Shown here: positions 42,001 through 50,770 of the stretch, piece by piece
Position numbering within the stretch: position 1 is the first letter of the stretch
How the letters are laid out: every line of letters begins with the position of its first letter
Assembly: GCA_023423935.1 (NCBI GenBank)
Contig: JAFAEQ010000011.1
Location: 62,001-126,000, forward strand
Origin: Pseudomonadota bacterium
GTDB taxonomy: Bacteria > Pseudomonadota > Gammaproteobacteria > Steroidobacterales > Steroidobacteraceae
Length of the DNA stretch: 64,000 nt
Direction of reading: 5' to 3'
Program-made: the position numbers and the translations under genes
The notes under the pieces: generated by a model
Seen by the model: only the letters and a program-made list of their open reading frames with translations
Told to the model about the DNA's origin: nothing
Databases searched by the model: none

Positions 42001-42579
42001 ATGCAGCAGTCTGGGCTGACACGAGTGGCGAACCTACTGAAGATGATTCAAATCGTCCTGATGGGCATGTTGCTGGTCGCGGCTGTCTCCGCGCGTGCCG
42101 ACGGACAGCTCTCTTCGTCCGCCATCGCGAGTTCGAGCGTCGAAGCGGGCCTGCCGCTCGCCGACTCGGTGATCGTGCGCAAGTCCGCGCGGGTGCTTGA
42201 ACTGCTGAAGAACGGTCAGGTGCTGCGTTCATACAAGGTGGCGCTCGGTCTGCGGCCGGAAGGTCACAAGCAGTTCGAGGGCGACTTTCGAACCCCCGAA
42301 GGCAAATATCTGCTGACGCGCCGCAATCCGAACAGCGAGTACTTCCTGTCCATCCAGGTGTCGTATCCGAACGATCAGGACGTGGCGCGCGCTCGCCGGC
42401 AGGGCATGAGTCCTGGTGGCGCCATCATGATTCACGGCCAGCCGAACACACCCAAAAAGCCGCGCGACTACTACTCCACCATCGACTGGACGGAAGGCTG
42501 TATCGCGGTATCCAACTCCGACATGGTCGAGATCTGGCTCATGACCGCGCCGGATACGCCGATCGAGATTCAGCCGTGA
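42001..42579 (+). CDS. L,D-transpeptidase (YkuD) family protein
   Basis: A 192-residue exported protein with a hydrophobic leader (IVLMGMLLVAAVSARA) and a YkuD domain: an early SARVLELLKNGQVLRSYKVALG strand pair, the histidine in IMIHGQPN and the catalytic cysteine in DWTEGCIAVSN. Such enzymes form 3-3 peptidoglycan cross-links or attach lipoproteins. The ATG at 42001 follows ggggaaa; a shorter start at 42043 also leaves the leader intact. The next gene overlaps its stop by four bases, so the two are translationally coupled. Confidence 0.85.
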   Translation: MQQSGLTRVANLLKMIQIVLMGMLLVAAVSARADGQLSSSAIASSSVEAGLPLADSVIVRKSARVLELLKNGQVLRSYKVALGLRPEGHKQFEGDFRTPEGKYLLTRRNPNSEYFLSIQVSYPNDQDVARARRQGMSPGGAIMIHGQPNTPKKPRDYYSTIDWTEGCIAVSNSDMVEIWLMTAPDTPIEIQP

Positions 42580-43982
42580 ACGAAGGGCGGGCTTCCGTTT
42601 CGTTATCGCACCTGGAGCCCGACGTTCCGGTCGATGCGCGTGTCTCGCCCGTCGGTAGTCTCGAGAACCTGTCGCAGCGCGAAGTCGAGCAACTGCTGAG
42701 CGCGGGTCATGGTGCGGTGTATCAGCTGTTCCGTCGCTGTGCGCTCGCGGTGCTTTCATCGGGCCTGCAGACCGATGACATCCGCGACATCTTCGATCGC
42801 TACAGGGATTTCGACATCCGCCTGAGCCGTCAGGCCTGGGGGATCAAGCTCGAAGTCCGCAACGCGCCGTCAGGTGCGTTCGTCGACGGGCAGATGCTTC
42901 GCGGCATGAAGGAACACCTGTTCGCGGTGCTGCGCGACATCGTCTACATCCACGATGCGATCCTCGGCAACAACCGGTTCGACATGAACGAACCGTACGC
43001 GATCACCAACGCCGTCTATCACATCCTGCGCAACGCTCGCATTCTCGATTACAAGGGACGTCCCGATCTGGTCGTGTGCTGGGGCGGTCATTCCATTCCC
43101 TCGGCGGAGTACGACTACACCAAGAAAGTGGGGTACGAGCTCGGACTGCGCGCGTTGAGCGTTTGCACCGGATGCGGCCCGGGTGCGATGAAAGGGCCGA
43201 TGAAGGGCGCGACCATCGGTCACGCCAAGCAACGAATTCGCGACGGTCGGTACATCGGCATGACGGAGCCGGGCATCATCGCCGCGGAGCCGCCCAATCC
43301 GATCGTCAATCAGCTGGTGATCATGCCGGACATCGAAAAGCGCCTCGAAGCATTCGTGCGCACCGCGCATGCGATCGTGGTGTTTCCCGGCGGCGCCGGC
43401 ACGGCCGAGGAGATTCTCTACTTGCTGGGCATCCTGCTCGATCCGGCGAACGCGGAGCAGCCGCTGCCCGTCGTTTTCACAGGGCCCGCATCCGCAGCCG
43501 ACTATTTCGCGCAGATCCACCGCTTCATCGGTGCGACGCTCGGTCCGGTGGCTCAGCAGCGCTACAAGATCGTGATCGACGATCCCGCACAGGCCGCGCG
43601 CGAAGTGGCTCGCGGAGTGGATGCGGTGCGCGACTTCCGGCGCGCTCGCAGCGATGCTTACAACTTCAACTGGCTGTTGAACATTCAGCCGGATTTCCAG
43701 AAACCGTTCGAACCCACGCATGAAGCCATGGCGAAGCTCGAGCTGAACCGCGGCTTGCCCACGCATGTGCTGGCGGCGAATCTTCGGCGGGCCTTCTCAG
43801 GCATCGTCGCGGGCAACGTGAAGGAGCAGGGCGTGCGGGCAATCGAGGCTCATGGGCCTTTCGAGCTGCACGGCGACCGCGAGATCATGACGCTGATGGA
43901 TGAGTTGCTGGCCGCCTTCGTCGCGCAGCGCCGAATGAAGATCTCGGGCGAGTACAAGCCCTGCTACCGGCTGGTTGCATGA
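42576..43982 (+). CDS. ppnN: Pyrimidine/purine nucleotide 5'-monophosphate nucleosidase
   Basis: A 468-residue LOG-family nucleosidase like E. coli PpnN (YgdH). It has the extended N-terminal domain (SHLEPDVPVDARVSPVGSLE), the GLRALSVCTGCGPGAMKGPM stretch, PGGAGTAEE (about residues 271-279) and the C-terminal HGPFELHGDREIM region. It splits the glycosidic bond of nucleoside monophosphates and in E. coli responds to (p)ppGpp. It starts with GTG overlapping the YkuD stop and is followed by a gene whose ATG overlaps its own stop. Confidence 0.92.
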   Translation: MNEGRASVSLSHLEPDVPVDARVSPVGSLENLSQREVEQLLSAGHGAVYQLFRRCALAVLSSGLQTDDIRDIFDRYRDFDIRLSRQAWGIKLEVRNAPSGAFVDGQMLRGMKEHLFAVLRDIVYIHDAILGNNRFDMNEPYAITNAVYHILRNARILDYKGRPDLVVCWGGHSIPSAEYDYTKKVGYELGLRALSVCTGCGPGAMKGPMKGATIGHAKQRIRDGRYIGMTEPGIIAAEPPNPIVNQLVIMPDIEKRLEAFVRTAHAIVVFPGGAGTAEEILYLLGILLDPANAEQPLPVVFTGPASAADYFAQIHRFIGATLGPVAQQRYKIVIDDPAQAAREVARGVDAVRDFRRARSDAYNFNWLLNIQPDFQKPFEPTHEAMAKLELNRGLPTHVLAANLRRAFSGIVAGNVKEQGVRAIEAHGPFELHGDREIMTLMDELLAAFVAQRRMKISGEYKPCYRLVA

Positions 43983-44683
43983 GCACGGTCAAGCTCACCT
44001 ATCGGGTCGCACTCCCGGATTCACGCGAACGCGTTTTCGATCTCGAGCTGGATCACGACACGGCGGAGCTCAAATCCCCGCCCAATAGTCCCGAGCCTCC
44101 GGACTGGACCCAGCTCAAGTTCCATCAATGCGCAGGCTGCCCTCTCGATCCGGCAACGCGCCACTGTCCCGCAGCGGTTCATCTGGCGAGTGTCATCGAC
44201 GGATTCACCGATCTGGTCTCGTACGATCAGGTGCGCGTGACGGTCGAAGGCGAGGAGCGAGCCGTCGTCGCGACGCTGTCGGCCCAGCAGGCACTGGCTT
44301 CGCTCATGGGCCTCATCATGGCCTCGAGCGGTTGCCCGCGCACGGCGGTGTTCCGCCCGATGGCGCGGTTTCATCTGCCGTTCTCTAACGAAGCCGAGAC
44401 AGCTTATCGTGTAGCTTCGATGTACCTGCTCGCGCAGCATTTCAAGTCGCGCGAAGGTGCGTCGACCGATCTCGCGCTGGCCAATCTCGACAGCGTCTAC
44501 CGCGGCATGCACTCGGTGAATCGCGGCATGGCGCAGCGCCTGCGCGCCGCGAGCCGCCAGGATGCGATCGTCAACGCCATCGTCCTTCTCGACGTCTACA
44601 GCAGCCTCGTCCCCTCGGCGATCCACGAAATCCTCGACGAGATCAAACCCGCCTTCGCCGCGCTGCTCGCGGATCCTTCGTAA
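43979..44683 (+). CDS. Conserved-looking protein with CxxC and cysteine motif, unknown function
   Basis: A 234-residue soluble protein whose ATG overlaps the ppnN stop. An N-terminal all-beta part is followed by KFHQCAGCPLDPATRHCPAA (about residues 49-68), three cysteines in a CxxC-x8-C spacing that could bind a metal, then a long helical region (ASLMGLIMASSGCPRTAVFRP and repeated aliphatic helices). I do not recognise a family. The strict coupling to ppnN suggests a role with that nucleosidase. Confidence 0.7.
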   Translation: MSTVKLTYRVALPDSRERVFDLELDHDTAELKSPPNSPEPPDWTQLKFHQCAGCPLDPATRHCPAAVHLASVIDGFTDLVSYDQVRVTVEGEERAVVATLSAQQALASLMGLIMASSGCPRTAVFRPMARFHLPFSNEAETAYRVASMYLLAQHFKSREGASTDLALANLDSVYRGMHSVNRGMAQRLRAASRQDAIVNAIVLLDVYSSLVPSAIHEILDEIKPAFAALLADPS

Positions 44684-44690
44684 ATCATTG

Positions 44691-44842
44691 GAAGAAGAGT
44701 CTCCACGGGGAACACGGGGTCCACGGGGATAAAAAAATCCTGCGGGTGCTGTTCTGCGTCACGCGCAGGCGCGTCGTGCAGTGCTCTCTGCGCTGCATTC
44801 TTCAACCCAGTGTTCCCCGTGTACCCCGTGGAGATCTTCTGT
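44691..44842. repeat. Intergenic inverted repeat built from CACGGGG units
   Basis: The left arm (44691-44725) has CTCCACGGGG-AACACGGGG-TCCACGGGG; the right arm (44810-44842) is its near inverse, TGTTCCCCGTGTACCCCGTGGAG, with further agaag/cttct pairing outside. It begins 8 bases after the stop of the CxxC-protein gene. The remainder of the 361-base gap to the next gene shows nothing recognisable except that gene's ribosome binding site. Confidence 0.75.
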
Positions 44843-45044
44843 TCTTCGTTTCGTGTGCGCGCAACAACAATAACGGCCTGTTAAATGCGTGCGAGAAGGG
44901 CTGCTTCTGTGACGACGCGCAGCATGTGACAGACGACTTATTGCGATAGCAGTCGCAGTATGGCGACGAGCGTGCGTTGCTGTGATCCAGTTCCTCACCG
45001 CGTTGTAAGCGTACTCATTAAGTTGCGCTCAACAGGAGAGCGAA

Positions 45045-45287
45045 ATGCCAGAACACAAAGGTGATGAGCTGACGGCTACGGGAACGCACCGGGCCTGGGT
45101 TGGCGAAGCGGCGAGTTCAGTCGTACGTGCGAGCGCGCCCGTGCGTGAAACGCAGCGAACCTGGCTCGAGCGTGCGCAGCCGACGAATCCGCGTCATGCG
45201 GCCATCACGCGCTCGCTCTACAACTGGAGCAGCTACAAGAGCTGGACGGACAAGGTCCGTCACGGTTGGGACAAGGACAAGAAGTAA
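45045..45287 (+). CDS. Small basic protein of unknown function
   Basis: An 80-residue hydrophilic protein with a strong ribosome binding site (aggag) 6 bases before the ATG. The C-terminal half is aromatic and basic (ITRSLYNWSSYKSWTDKVRHGWDKDKK in outline: several Trp, Tyr and Lys). No membrane segment or known domain. The good translation signal and isolated position support a real gene. It is convergent with the ParA gene, 29 bases between stops. Confidence 0.6.
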   Translation: MPEHKGDELTATGTHRAWVGEAASSVVRASAPVRETQRTWLERAQPTNPRHAAITRSLYNWSSYKSWTDKVRHGWDKDKK

Positions 45288-45316
45288 GCGCCGATTCGTA
45301 AGCGCAGCGCAATTAA

Positions 45317-46075
45317 TCAGTCGAAGATCTCAGGCGCGGCGATCGCAGGCGCGGCTTCCCTTGGAACCACAGGACTGGCCTGCAACACCGAGGTCAGTGC
45401 GGGACCGCCGGCCTGCAGCGTGAGCGGACGACGCCGCTCGAGCCACCCGATCAGAGGCAGCCACTGATCGAGATCCTCGCGCACCAGATACGGCTTCATC
45501 TCGAACAATCCCACGCCCATCTCCGAGGCGCGAATGTAGCTCTGCGAGTCACGCAGGGTCGTGACGACCGGGATCTGCAGGGTTTCCAGAAACTTCATCA
45601 GCGACTTGTACATCAGCGTGTTCTTTTTCACGCGGTTCGCGATCACCGCGATCCGATGCTCGTCGCGCTTCACCTTTGCGATCAGCAGCAGGTTCGAAAT
45701 GCACTTCGCCGCCGCGTGAATGTCGATGTCCGAGGGCAGGACGGGAACCAGAATTGCCGTTGCGTTGCGCGTGATGTCGGGCAGGCTCTGCGATTCCAAG
45801 GCGGCGGGAGTGTCGATCACCAGGCGTTCGGTGTCGGGCGGCAATCGGGTGGCGAAACTGCGCGTCACCCGGGAGTTACGCTCATATCCCGCGATACCGT
45901 GAATGGGATGCTGTTCCTTCGAGCGCTTGCTCAGCCAGCGGGTGCTCGAGCCCTGCGCATCCAGATCCATCAGGGTCGGCTTCAGGCCGGATACGGCAAA
46001 GTAACTCGCGAGGTTGGTCGCGAGCGTGGTCTTGCCCGACCCGCCCTTCGGGTTCAATAGAACGATTTTCTGCAT
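45317..46075 (-). CDS. Orphan ParA/MinD-type ATPase
   Basis: A 252-residue deviant Walker ATPase: LNPKGGSGKTTLATNLA (residues 6-22), LMDLDAQGSSTRWLS, LVIDTPAALESQ and PVLPSDIDIHAA. Proteins of this group position plasmids, chromosomes or large protein assemblies. There is no parB next to it and no centromere-like repeats, so a role in placing a cellular structure is more likely than chromosome segregation. The C-terminal 35 residues are Pro/Ala-rich. Confidence 0.85.
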   Translation of the reverse strand: MQKIVLLNPKGGSGKTTLATNLASYFAVSGLKPTLMDLDAQGSSTRWLSKRSKEQHPIHGIAGYERNSRVTRSFATRLPPDTERLVIDTPAALESQSLPDITRNATAILVPVLPSDIDIHAAAKCISNLLLIAKVKRDEHRIAVIANRVKKNTLMYKSLMKFLETLQIPVVTTLRDSQSYIRASEMGVGLFEMKPYLVREDLDQWLPLIGWLERRRPLTLQAGGPALTSVLQASPVVPREAAPAIAAPEIFD

Positions 46076-46196
46076 TGGGAACTCAATGCCCGCTGCGCCC
46101 GCTGTTATGTCTTCAGCCTACGCAAGAGGGTAGTCCACACGCAAGTTTCGCTTTGTGAAGGCGGTCACTCGTGCGCCGTTTCGTTGCGCTGCTGCC

Positions 46197-46212
46197 TGTG
46201 AGTCGCCTCACA
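46197..46212. promoter_or_regulatory. Perfect CRP/Vfr core site
   Basis: TGTGA-GTCGCC-TCACA is an exact match to the CRP core. It lies in the 304-base gap between the divergent parA-type gene (start 46075) and the small membrane protein gene (46380), so it could act on either. The rest of the gap holds no recognisable feature. Confidence 0.5.
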
Positions 46213-46379
46213 TCAACGCAGGAGTGGGCCGCGTACATTGGGCCGCAAGTCCAATCGACAACCCGATGCACGGGGATGAGTGTTGCGGTTCGCGGACATC
46301 ACGGAGCGGCAGCCGCAGCGTGTTAGGTTGGCATTCAAACTGCAACGACTTTCGCGACGAATTCGACTCGAGGCGACGC

Positions 46380-46613
46380 ATGGAATTTCTGCTGCTCTGG
46401 ATTGACGATCTCGACGATGCTTTTGCGACCCTGCGTCATCTCGCGCCCCGCATCCTGGGGTTCCTCGTGGCCGTGCTGCTGTTCGCCGCAACAGGGTTTG
46501 CGCTGGTCGTCCTGCCGCATGTGACGCTCGCGATCCTCGCTTTCGCCGGGTCGGCATCGCTTCTCGAGTTTGCGCGTCGCCGCGTCCGCGCCATCGCCCA
46601 ACGCCACCACTGA
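46380..46613 (+). CDS. Small membrane protein of unknown function
   Basis: A 77-residue protein with two hydrophobic segments (ILGFLVAVLLFAATGFALVVL and VTLAILAFAGSASLLEF in outline) and a short basic tail (RRRVRAIAQRHH). The ATG at 46380 is preceded by gaggcgac. It lies 189 bases before htpG on the same strand. No family was recognised. Confidence 0.55.
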   Translation: MEFLLLWIDDLDDAFATLRHLAPRILGFLVAVLLFAATGFALVVLPHVTLAILAFAGSASLLEFARRRVRAIAQRHH

Positions 46614-46802
46614 GTTCGTTGCCGCTTGCATGTCGCTCAGGGTAATTACGCCCTGAGTGAGCCGCGCCTCCCCGTTCTCGCGGCAAATCCCGCCCCTGAC
46701 TCGTCGCCAAACCGACCACATCCGGGGTTGAAAACTCCCGCGCCTACCCCATCTGCGCCGCATTCCCTATCATCCGCCCCCCTGGCGAAATGGAGGCTCA
46801 CG

Positions 46803-48707
46803 ATGACCGATACGGCGACGCAGACCCTTGGATTCCAAGCAGAGGTCAAACAGCTCCTGCGGCTGATGATCCACTCGCTGTACAGCCATAAGGAAATCTT
46901 TCTGCGAGAGCTGATCTCCAACGCATCCGATGCGCTGGACAAGCTCAGGTTCGAGGCACTCGCCAACCCGGCACTGACCGAAGGCAACAACGAATTCGCC
47001 ATCACCATCGACACGGACGACAAGGCGCACACCATCACGATCACCGATAACGGCATCGGCATGACGCGCCAGGAGGCGATCGACCATCTGGGCACGATTG
47101 CGAAGTCCGGTACGGCGGAGTTCCTGTCGAAACTGAGCGGCGATCAGAAAAAGGACGCTCAGCTCATCGGTCAGTTCGGCGTCGGCTTCTATTCATCGTT
47201 CATCGTCGCCGACCGCGTCGAAGTGTTCTCGCGGCGCGCGGGCCATCCTGCGAACGAAGGCGTTCATTGGGAATCGCGTGCCGATGGCGAGTTCACGGTG
47301 TCGAATGTCGATCTGCCTGAGCGCGGCACACGCATAGTCCTGCACCTCAAGGAAGGCGAGCACGAGTTCGCGGATGCCTATCGGGTGCGCGCGCTGGTCC
47401 GCAAGTATTCGGATCACATCGCCTTTGCGGTGCGCATGAAGAAGTCGGACAAGGATGACGAGTACGAAACGATCAATCATGCGCAGGCGCTCTGGACGCG
47501 GCCGCGCACTGAAGTGAAGGAAGACGAATACAAGGAGTTCTATCGCCACATCAGCCATGACTTCACCGATCCGCTCGCGTGGTCGCACGGCAAGGTCGAA
47601 GGCAAGAAGGAATACACGAGCCTGCTCTACATTCCGGGTCGCGCGCCGTTCGATCTCCTGCATCGCGACGGTGTTCGCGGCCTGAAACTCTACGTGCGCC
47701 GCGTCTTCATCATGGATGACGCGGAACAGTTCCTGCCGTTGTACTTGCGCTTCGTAAAGGGCGTGGTCGATTCGGCCGATCTGCCTCTCAACATTTCCCG
47801 CGAAATGCTGCAGCAGGATCCGGCCATCGACACGATCCGGACGGGCCTTGCGCGCCGCACGCTCGATCTGCTCGCAAAGCTCGCGAAGGACGAGCCGGAG
47901 AAGTACGCGACGTTCTGGAAGGAATTCGGGTCGGTACTCAAGGAAGGTCCCGCGGAGGATTCCACCAATCGCGAGCGCATCGCGAAGCTCCTGCGGTTTG
48001 CGTCGACACACACGGGCGAGGAGACGCAGAACGTTTTCCTCGAGGACTATGTCGCGCGCATGAAGCCGGGACAGACCGAGATCTACTACGTGATCGCAGA
48101 CACCTTCGGCGCCGCACGCACGAGCCCTCATCTGGAAGTGCTCCGCGCAAAGGGTATCGAGGTGCTGCTGCTGTCGGATCGAGTCGATGAATGGCTGATG
48201 GATCATCTGCACGAATTCGACGGCAAGAAATTCCACAACGTTGCGCGCGGCGACCTGGATCTGGGCGCTGTGCAGACGGAGGAGGAGAAGAAGGCTCAGG
48301 AAACGCTGGCGAAGGAGCACGGCGAGATCGTGGAGCGCATCAAGAAATCGCTCGGTGAGAAGGTCAATGACGTCCGCGTCACGCATCGACTGGTCGAATC
48401 GCCCGCATGTCTGGTGCTTGGAGAGCACGACATGGGTGCACAGATGCGGCGCATTCTCGAGGCAGCTGGTCAAAAAGCTCCGACACCGAAGCCGGTGCTC
48501 GAGATCAATCCCACGCATGCGTTGGTGACGCGTCTGGAGAAGACCACCGATGAGTCCGCGTTCAACGACCTGGCGCTGCTGCTGTTCGAGCAGGCGATTC
48601 TCGCCGATGGCGGCCATCTGCCTGAGCCCGGTGCGTTCGTGCAGCGATTGAATCGACTGCTGTTCGCTCAGGAAGGCGCCGCTCCTCAGGCGGGAGATGC
48701 GAAGTGA
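46803..48707 (+). CDS. htpG: Molecular chaperone HtpG (Hsp90)
   Basis: A 634-residue bacterial Hsp90. The GHKL ATP site is seen as RELISNASDALDKLRF, ITDNGIGMTRQEAIDHLGTIAKSGT and IGQFGVGFYSSFIVAD. The middle domain has GVRGLKLYVRRVFI and LPLNISREMLQQ, and the C-terminal dimerisation domain ends the protein. The ATG at 46803 fits the known N-terminus (TLGFQAEVKQLL). The 190 bases before it hold no gene. The FKBP gene overlaps its stop, making a folding-factor operon. Confidence 0.95.
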   Translation: MTDTATQTLGFQAEVKQLLRLMIHSLYSHKEIFLRELISNASDALDKLRFEALANPALTEGNNEFAITIDTDDKAHTITITDNGIGMTRQEAIDHLGTIAKSGTAEFLSKLSGDQKKDAQLIGQFGVGFYSSFIVADRVEVFSRRAGHPANEGVHWESRADGEFTVSNVDLPERGTRIVLHLKEGEHEFADAYRVRALVRKYSDHIAFAVRMKKSDKDDEYETINHAQALWTRPRTEVKEDEYKEFYRHISHDFTDPLAWSHGKVEGKKEYTSLLYIPGRAPFDLLHRDGVRGLKLYVRRVFIMDDAEQFLPLYLRFVKGVVDSADLPLNISREMLQQDPAIDTIRTGLARRTLDLLAKLAKDEPEKYATFWKEFGSVLKEGPAEDSTNRERIAKLLRFASTHTGEETQNVFLEDYVARMKPGQTEIYYVIADTFGAARTSPHLEVLRAKGIEVLLLSDRVDEWLMDHLHEFDGKKFHNVARGDLDLGAVQTEEEKKAQETLAKEHGEIVERIKKSLGEKVNDVRVTHRLVESPACLVLGEHDMGAQMRRILEAAGQKAPTPKPVLEINPTHALVTRLEKTTDESAFNDLALLLFEQAILADGGHLPEPGAFVQRLNRLLFAQEGAAPQAGDAK

Positions 48708-49162
48708 AGCGAACGGGGATCGTCACGTTCTTGATTGCGTTCGCCGCGCTCTCCATGGCGGCATGCAAGCCGGCGACACCGCCGGCCCCGGCAACTTCGC
48801 AGGCTCCGGCCATCGAATCGCTCGTGGTCGATGATGTCGCCGTGGGGACGGGCGATGCCATCACGGCAGGTCAGACTGCAGTCGTTCATTACACGGGCTG
48901 GCTTTATGACCCGAGCGCACCCGATCACAAGGGAACGAAGTTCGACAGCTCGCGCGACAAGGGTCGCCCGTTCCGTTTCAAAGTGGGCGCAGGCAACGTG
49001 ATCAAGGGGTGGGATGAAGGTGTCGTCGGCATGACAGTCGGCGGCCATCGCATACTGACCGTACCGCCAGCGCTCGGCTATGGTTCTTCCGGCGCCGGCC
49101 GCACCATTCCTCCGAATGCAGTTCTGCTGTTCGACGTCGAACTGCTGGCCATCGAGCCTTGA
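48704..49162 (+). CDS. FKBP-type peptidyl-prolyl isomerase lipoprotein
   Basis: A 152-residue protein with a lipobox leader (LIAFAALSMAACK, Cys21), a Pro/Ala linker and one FKBP domain: VVHYTGWLYD, KFDSSRDKGRPFRFKVG, GNVIKGWDEGVVGM, RILTVPPALGYGSSGAG and AVLLFDVELL. It should catalyse prolyl isomerisation in the envelope. It starts with GTG overlapping the htpG stop and overlaps the next gene, so the three form one transcript. Confidence 0.9.
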   Translation: MKRTGIVTFLIAFAALSMAACKPATPPAPATSQAPAIESLVVDDVAVGTGDAITAGQTAVVHYTGWLYDPSAPDHKGTKFDSSRDKGRPFRFKVGAGNVIKGWDEGVVGMTVGGHRILTVPPALGYGSSGAGRTIPPNAVLLFDVELLAIEP

Positions 49163-49830
49163 GTATCACCGTGACCGATCTGCAACCGCTGCGACCGCTG
49201 CAGGAAAAGCTCTTCATCGCCGGTCCTGCGGGACGACTGGAAGCGCTCGTCGAGACGCCGCAGGGTGCGAGTACCGATCGTGTGGCCGTGCTTTGCCATC
49301 CGCATCCGCTGTACGGCGGTACGATGACCAACAAGGTCGTGCACATGCTGGCGAAGGCATTCAATGAGCTCGGAATGCCGGCGGTCCGGTTCAACTATCG
49401 AGGTGTCGGGGCGAGCGAAGGGTCGTACGCCGACGGCAATGGAGAAACGGATGACGCGGTCGCGGTGCTCGATTGGGCGCGTGAGCGTTGGCCGCACGCG
49501 CGCTTCTGGCTGGGTGGATTCTCCTTCGGCGGAGCCGTGGCGATTCGGGCTGCGGTGCGCCGCGACGTGGAGCGACTGATTACGGTGGCTCCTGCGATCG
49601 ATCGCGTTCCTGTGGACAAGGAGCAACTGCCGAGCTGCCCCTGGCTCGTCATTCAAGGCGACAAGGACGAGCTCGTGGATCCCGCGCACATTCAGCGCTG
49701 GGTCGCTTCGTTGCAAAGCCCGCCGCAGATGGTGATGCTCGAAGGCGTGGAGCACTTCTTTCACGGTCGCATGAACGATCTGCGCGAGACAGTGCTGAAC
49801 TGGGTGCGTCCGGACGCGCCATCGACGTGA
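49159..49830 (+). CDS. Alpha/beta hydrolase
   Basis: A 223-residue hydrolase. VAVLCHPHPLYGGTMTNKVV contains the HPHP segment usual in this small-hydrolase group, FNYRGVGASEG follows, and the nucleophile is in LGGFSFGGAVA (about residue 118). The aspartate and histidine are in QGDKDELVD and GVEHFFHG. It begins with TTG overlapping the FKBP stop (TTGA). The substrate is unknown. Confidence 0.85.
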   Translation: MSITVTDLQPLRPLQEKLFIAGPAGRLEALVETPQGASTDRVAVLCHPHPLYGGTMTNKVVHMLAKAFNELGMPAVRFNYRGVGASEGSYADGNGETDDAVAVLDWARERWPHARFWLGGFSFGGAVAIRAAVRRDVERLITVAPAIDRVPVDKEQLPSCPWLVIQGDKDELVDPAHIQRWVASLQSPPQMVMLEGVEHFFHGRMNDLRETVLNWVRPDAPST

Positions 49831-49845
49831 TAGGAGGTGCTTGCC

Positions 49846-50292
49846 GTGCTCGATCACTTGAAGCGAATTTTCGGGTCGGAACCGGCTCCGGCCGGTGTGC
49901 TCAACATTCGCGAGCCGCTGGATCTGGCGATTGCTGCGCTACTGATCGAGCTGTCTCGCGCCGACTTCACGGAGAGTACGGCCGAGCTGGAGGCGATCCG
50001 TCATCTGCTGGCCAAGCGTTTCGGCCTGGACGAGGAGACCGTCGAGCGTCTGCTGGTTCGCGCGACGGAACGTGCGGATCGGGCAGTATCCCTGCACGAG
50101 TTCACGCATCGTCTGAATGCCGAGCTGCCCGAAGAGGACAAGTTCGCGATCGTGGAAATGCTGTGGCAGGTGAGTCATGCCGACGGTCACATCGACAAGC
50201 ATGAAGAACATCTGATCCGTCGTATCGCAGGCTTGCTGCACGTGTCGGATCGGGATCGGATCAGGCTGAAACTCAAAACGATCGTCGGCTGA
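49846..50292 (+). CDS. TerB family protein
   Basis: A 148-residue all-helical protein of the TerB-like fold: LDLAIAALLIELSRADF, EEDKFAIVEMLWQVSHADGHIDKHEEHLIRRIAGLL and acidic residues that could bind a metal. Despite the name, chromosomal TerB-like proteins are not evidence of tellurite resistance. The GTG at 49846 is chosen over one at 49837 because AGGAGG (49832-49837) then has a normal spacing. Confidence 0.82.
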   Translation: MLDHLKRIFGSEPAPAGVLNIREPLDLAIAALLIELSRADFTESTAELEAIRHLLAKRFGLDEETVERLLVRATERADRAVSLHEFTHRLNAELPEEDKFAIVEMLWQVSHADGHIDKHEEHLIRRIAGLLHVSDRDRIRLKLKTIVG

Positions 50293-50327
50293 GAATCGGC
50301 AGGACGCCGCGCCGGCAGGGGAAGGAT

Positions 50328-50366
50328 CTTCCGGAGGCGGTGCGCGAGGCACCAGCACTCCGGAAG
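50328..50366. terminator. Hairpin between convergent terB-like and HU-like genes
   Basis: CTTCCGGAG pairs perfectly with CTCCGGAAG, and an inner GGTGC/GCACC stem sits in the loop. It lies in the 87-base gap between convergent stops and probably serves both; T-tracts are absent. Confidence 0.55.
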
Positions 50367-50379
50367 AAGGAAACCGTGA

Positions 50380-50691
50380 TTAGTTCACCATTTCCTTGAG
50401 GCTCTTCAGAGCCGCAATGCGAACTTTCTTGCTGGCGGGCTTGGCCTTGAACATCATCTTCTCGCCGGTGAAAGGATTCACGCCTTCACGTGCCTTCGTG
50501 GCGGGCTTCTTCACGACCTTCATCTTGAGCAAGCCAGGGAACGTGAACAGTCCCGAGCCCTTGAGGCTCTTCTTCACGACGCCGTTCAGAGATTCGAACA
50601 CGTCGCTGACCTGCTTCTTCGCGAGGCCCGTGTCTTTCGAAATCTGAGCGAGGATCTCCGACTTGGTCGGGGCCGCATTCTTTTTCGCCAT
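50380..50691 (-). CDS. HU-family DNA-binding protein
   Basis: A 103-residue basic protein of the HU/IHF fold: KSEILAQISKDTGLAKKQVSDVFESL (helices), GSGLFTFPGLLKMKVVKKPATKAREGVNPFTGEKMMFKAKPASKKVRI (beta arms with the NPFTGE proline tip). It is a variant of the usual 90-residue HU, like the second HU-type protein of several gammaproteobacteria. The start at 50691 has aggag 7 bases upstream. A promoter with A/T-tracts lies at 50771-50839. Confidence 0.88.
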   Translation of the reverse strand: MAKKNAAPTKSEILAQISKDTGLAKKQVSDVFESLNGVVKKSLKGSGLFTFPGLLKMKVVKKPATKAREGVNPFTGEKMMFKAKPASKKVRIAALKSLKEMVN

Positions 50692-50770
50692 TTGTAATCT
50701 CCTGTAGGTGTGACGATCTCGCGCCCGCATTGTTCTCTGCCAGGTCGCGTCGGATTGCAAGACGCGCGGG

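Noticed and set aside
45317..46075. Plasmid or chromosome partition locus
   Set aside because: The ParA-like ATPase has no parB, no centromere repeats and no replication genes nearby.
47193..48617. A 474-codon minus-strand open frame
   Set aside because: Antisense to htpG; no homology or start signal.
49846..50292. Tellurite resistance
   Set aside because: Only a single TerB-like domain gene is present; no terC, terD or other ter genes.
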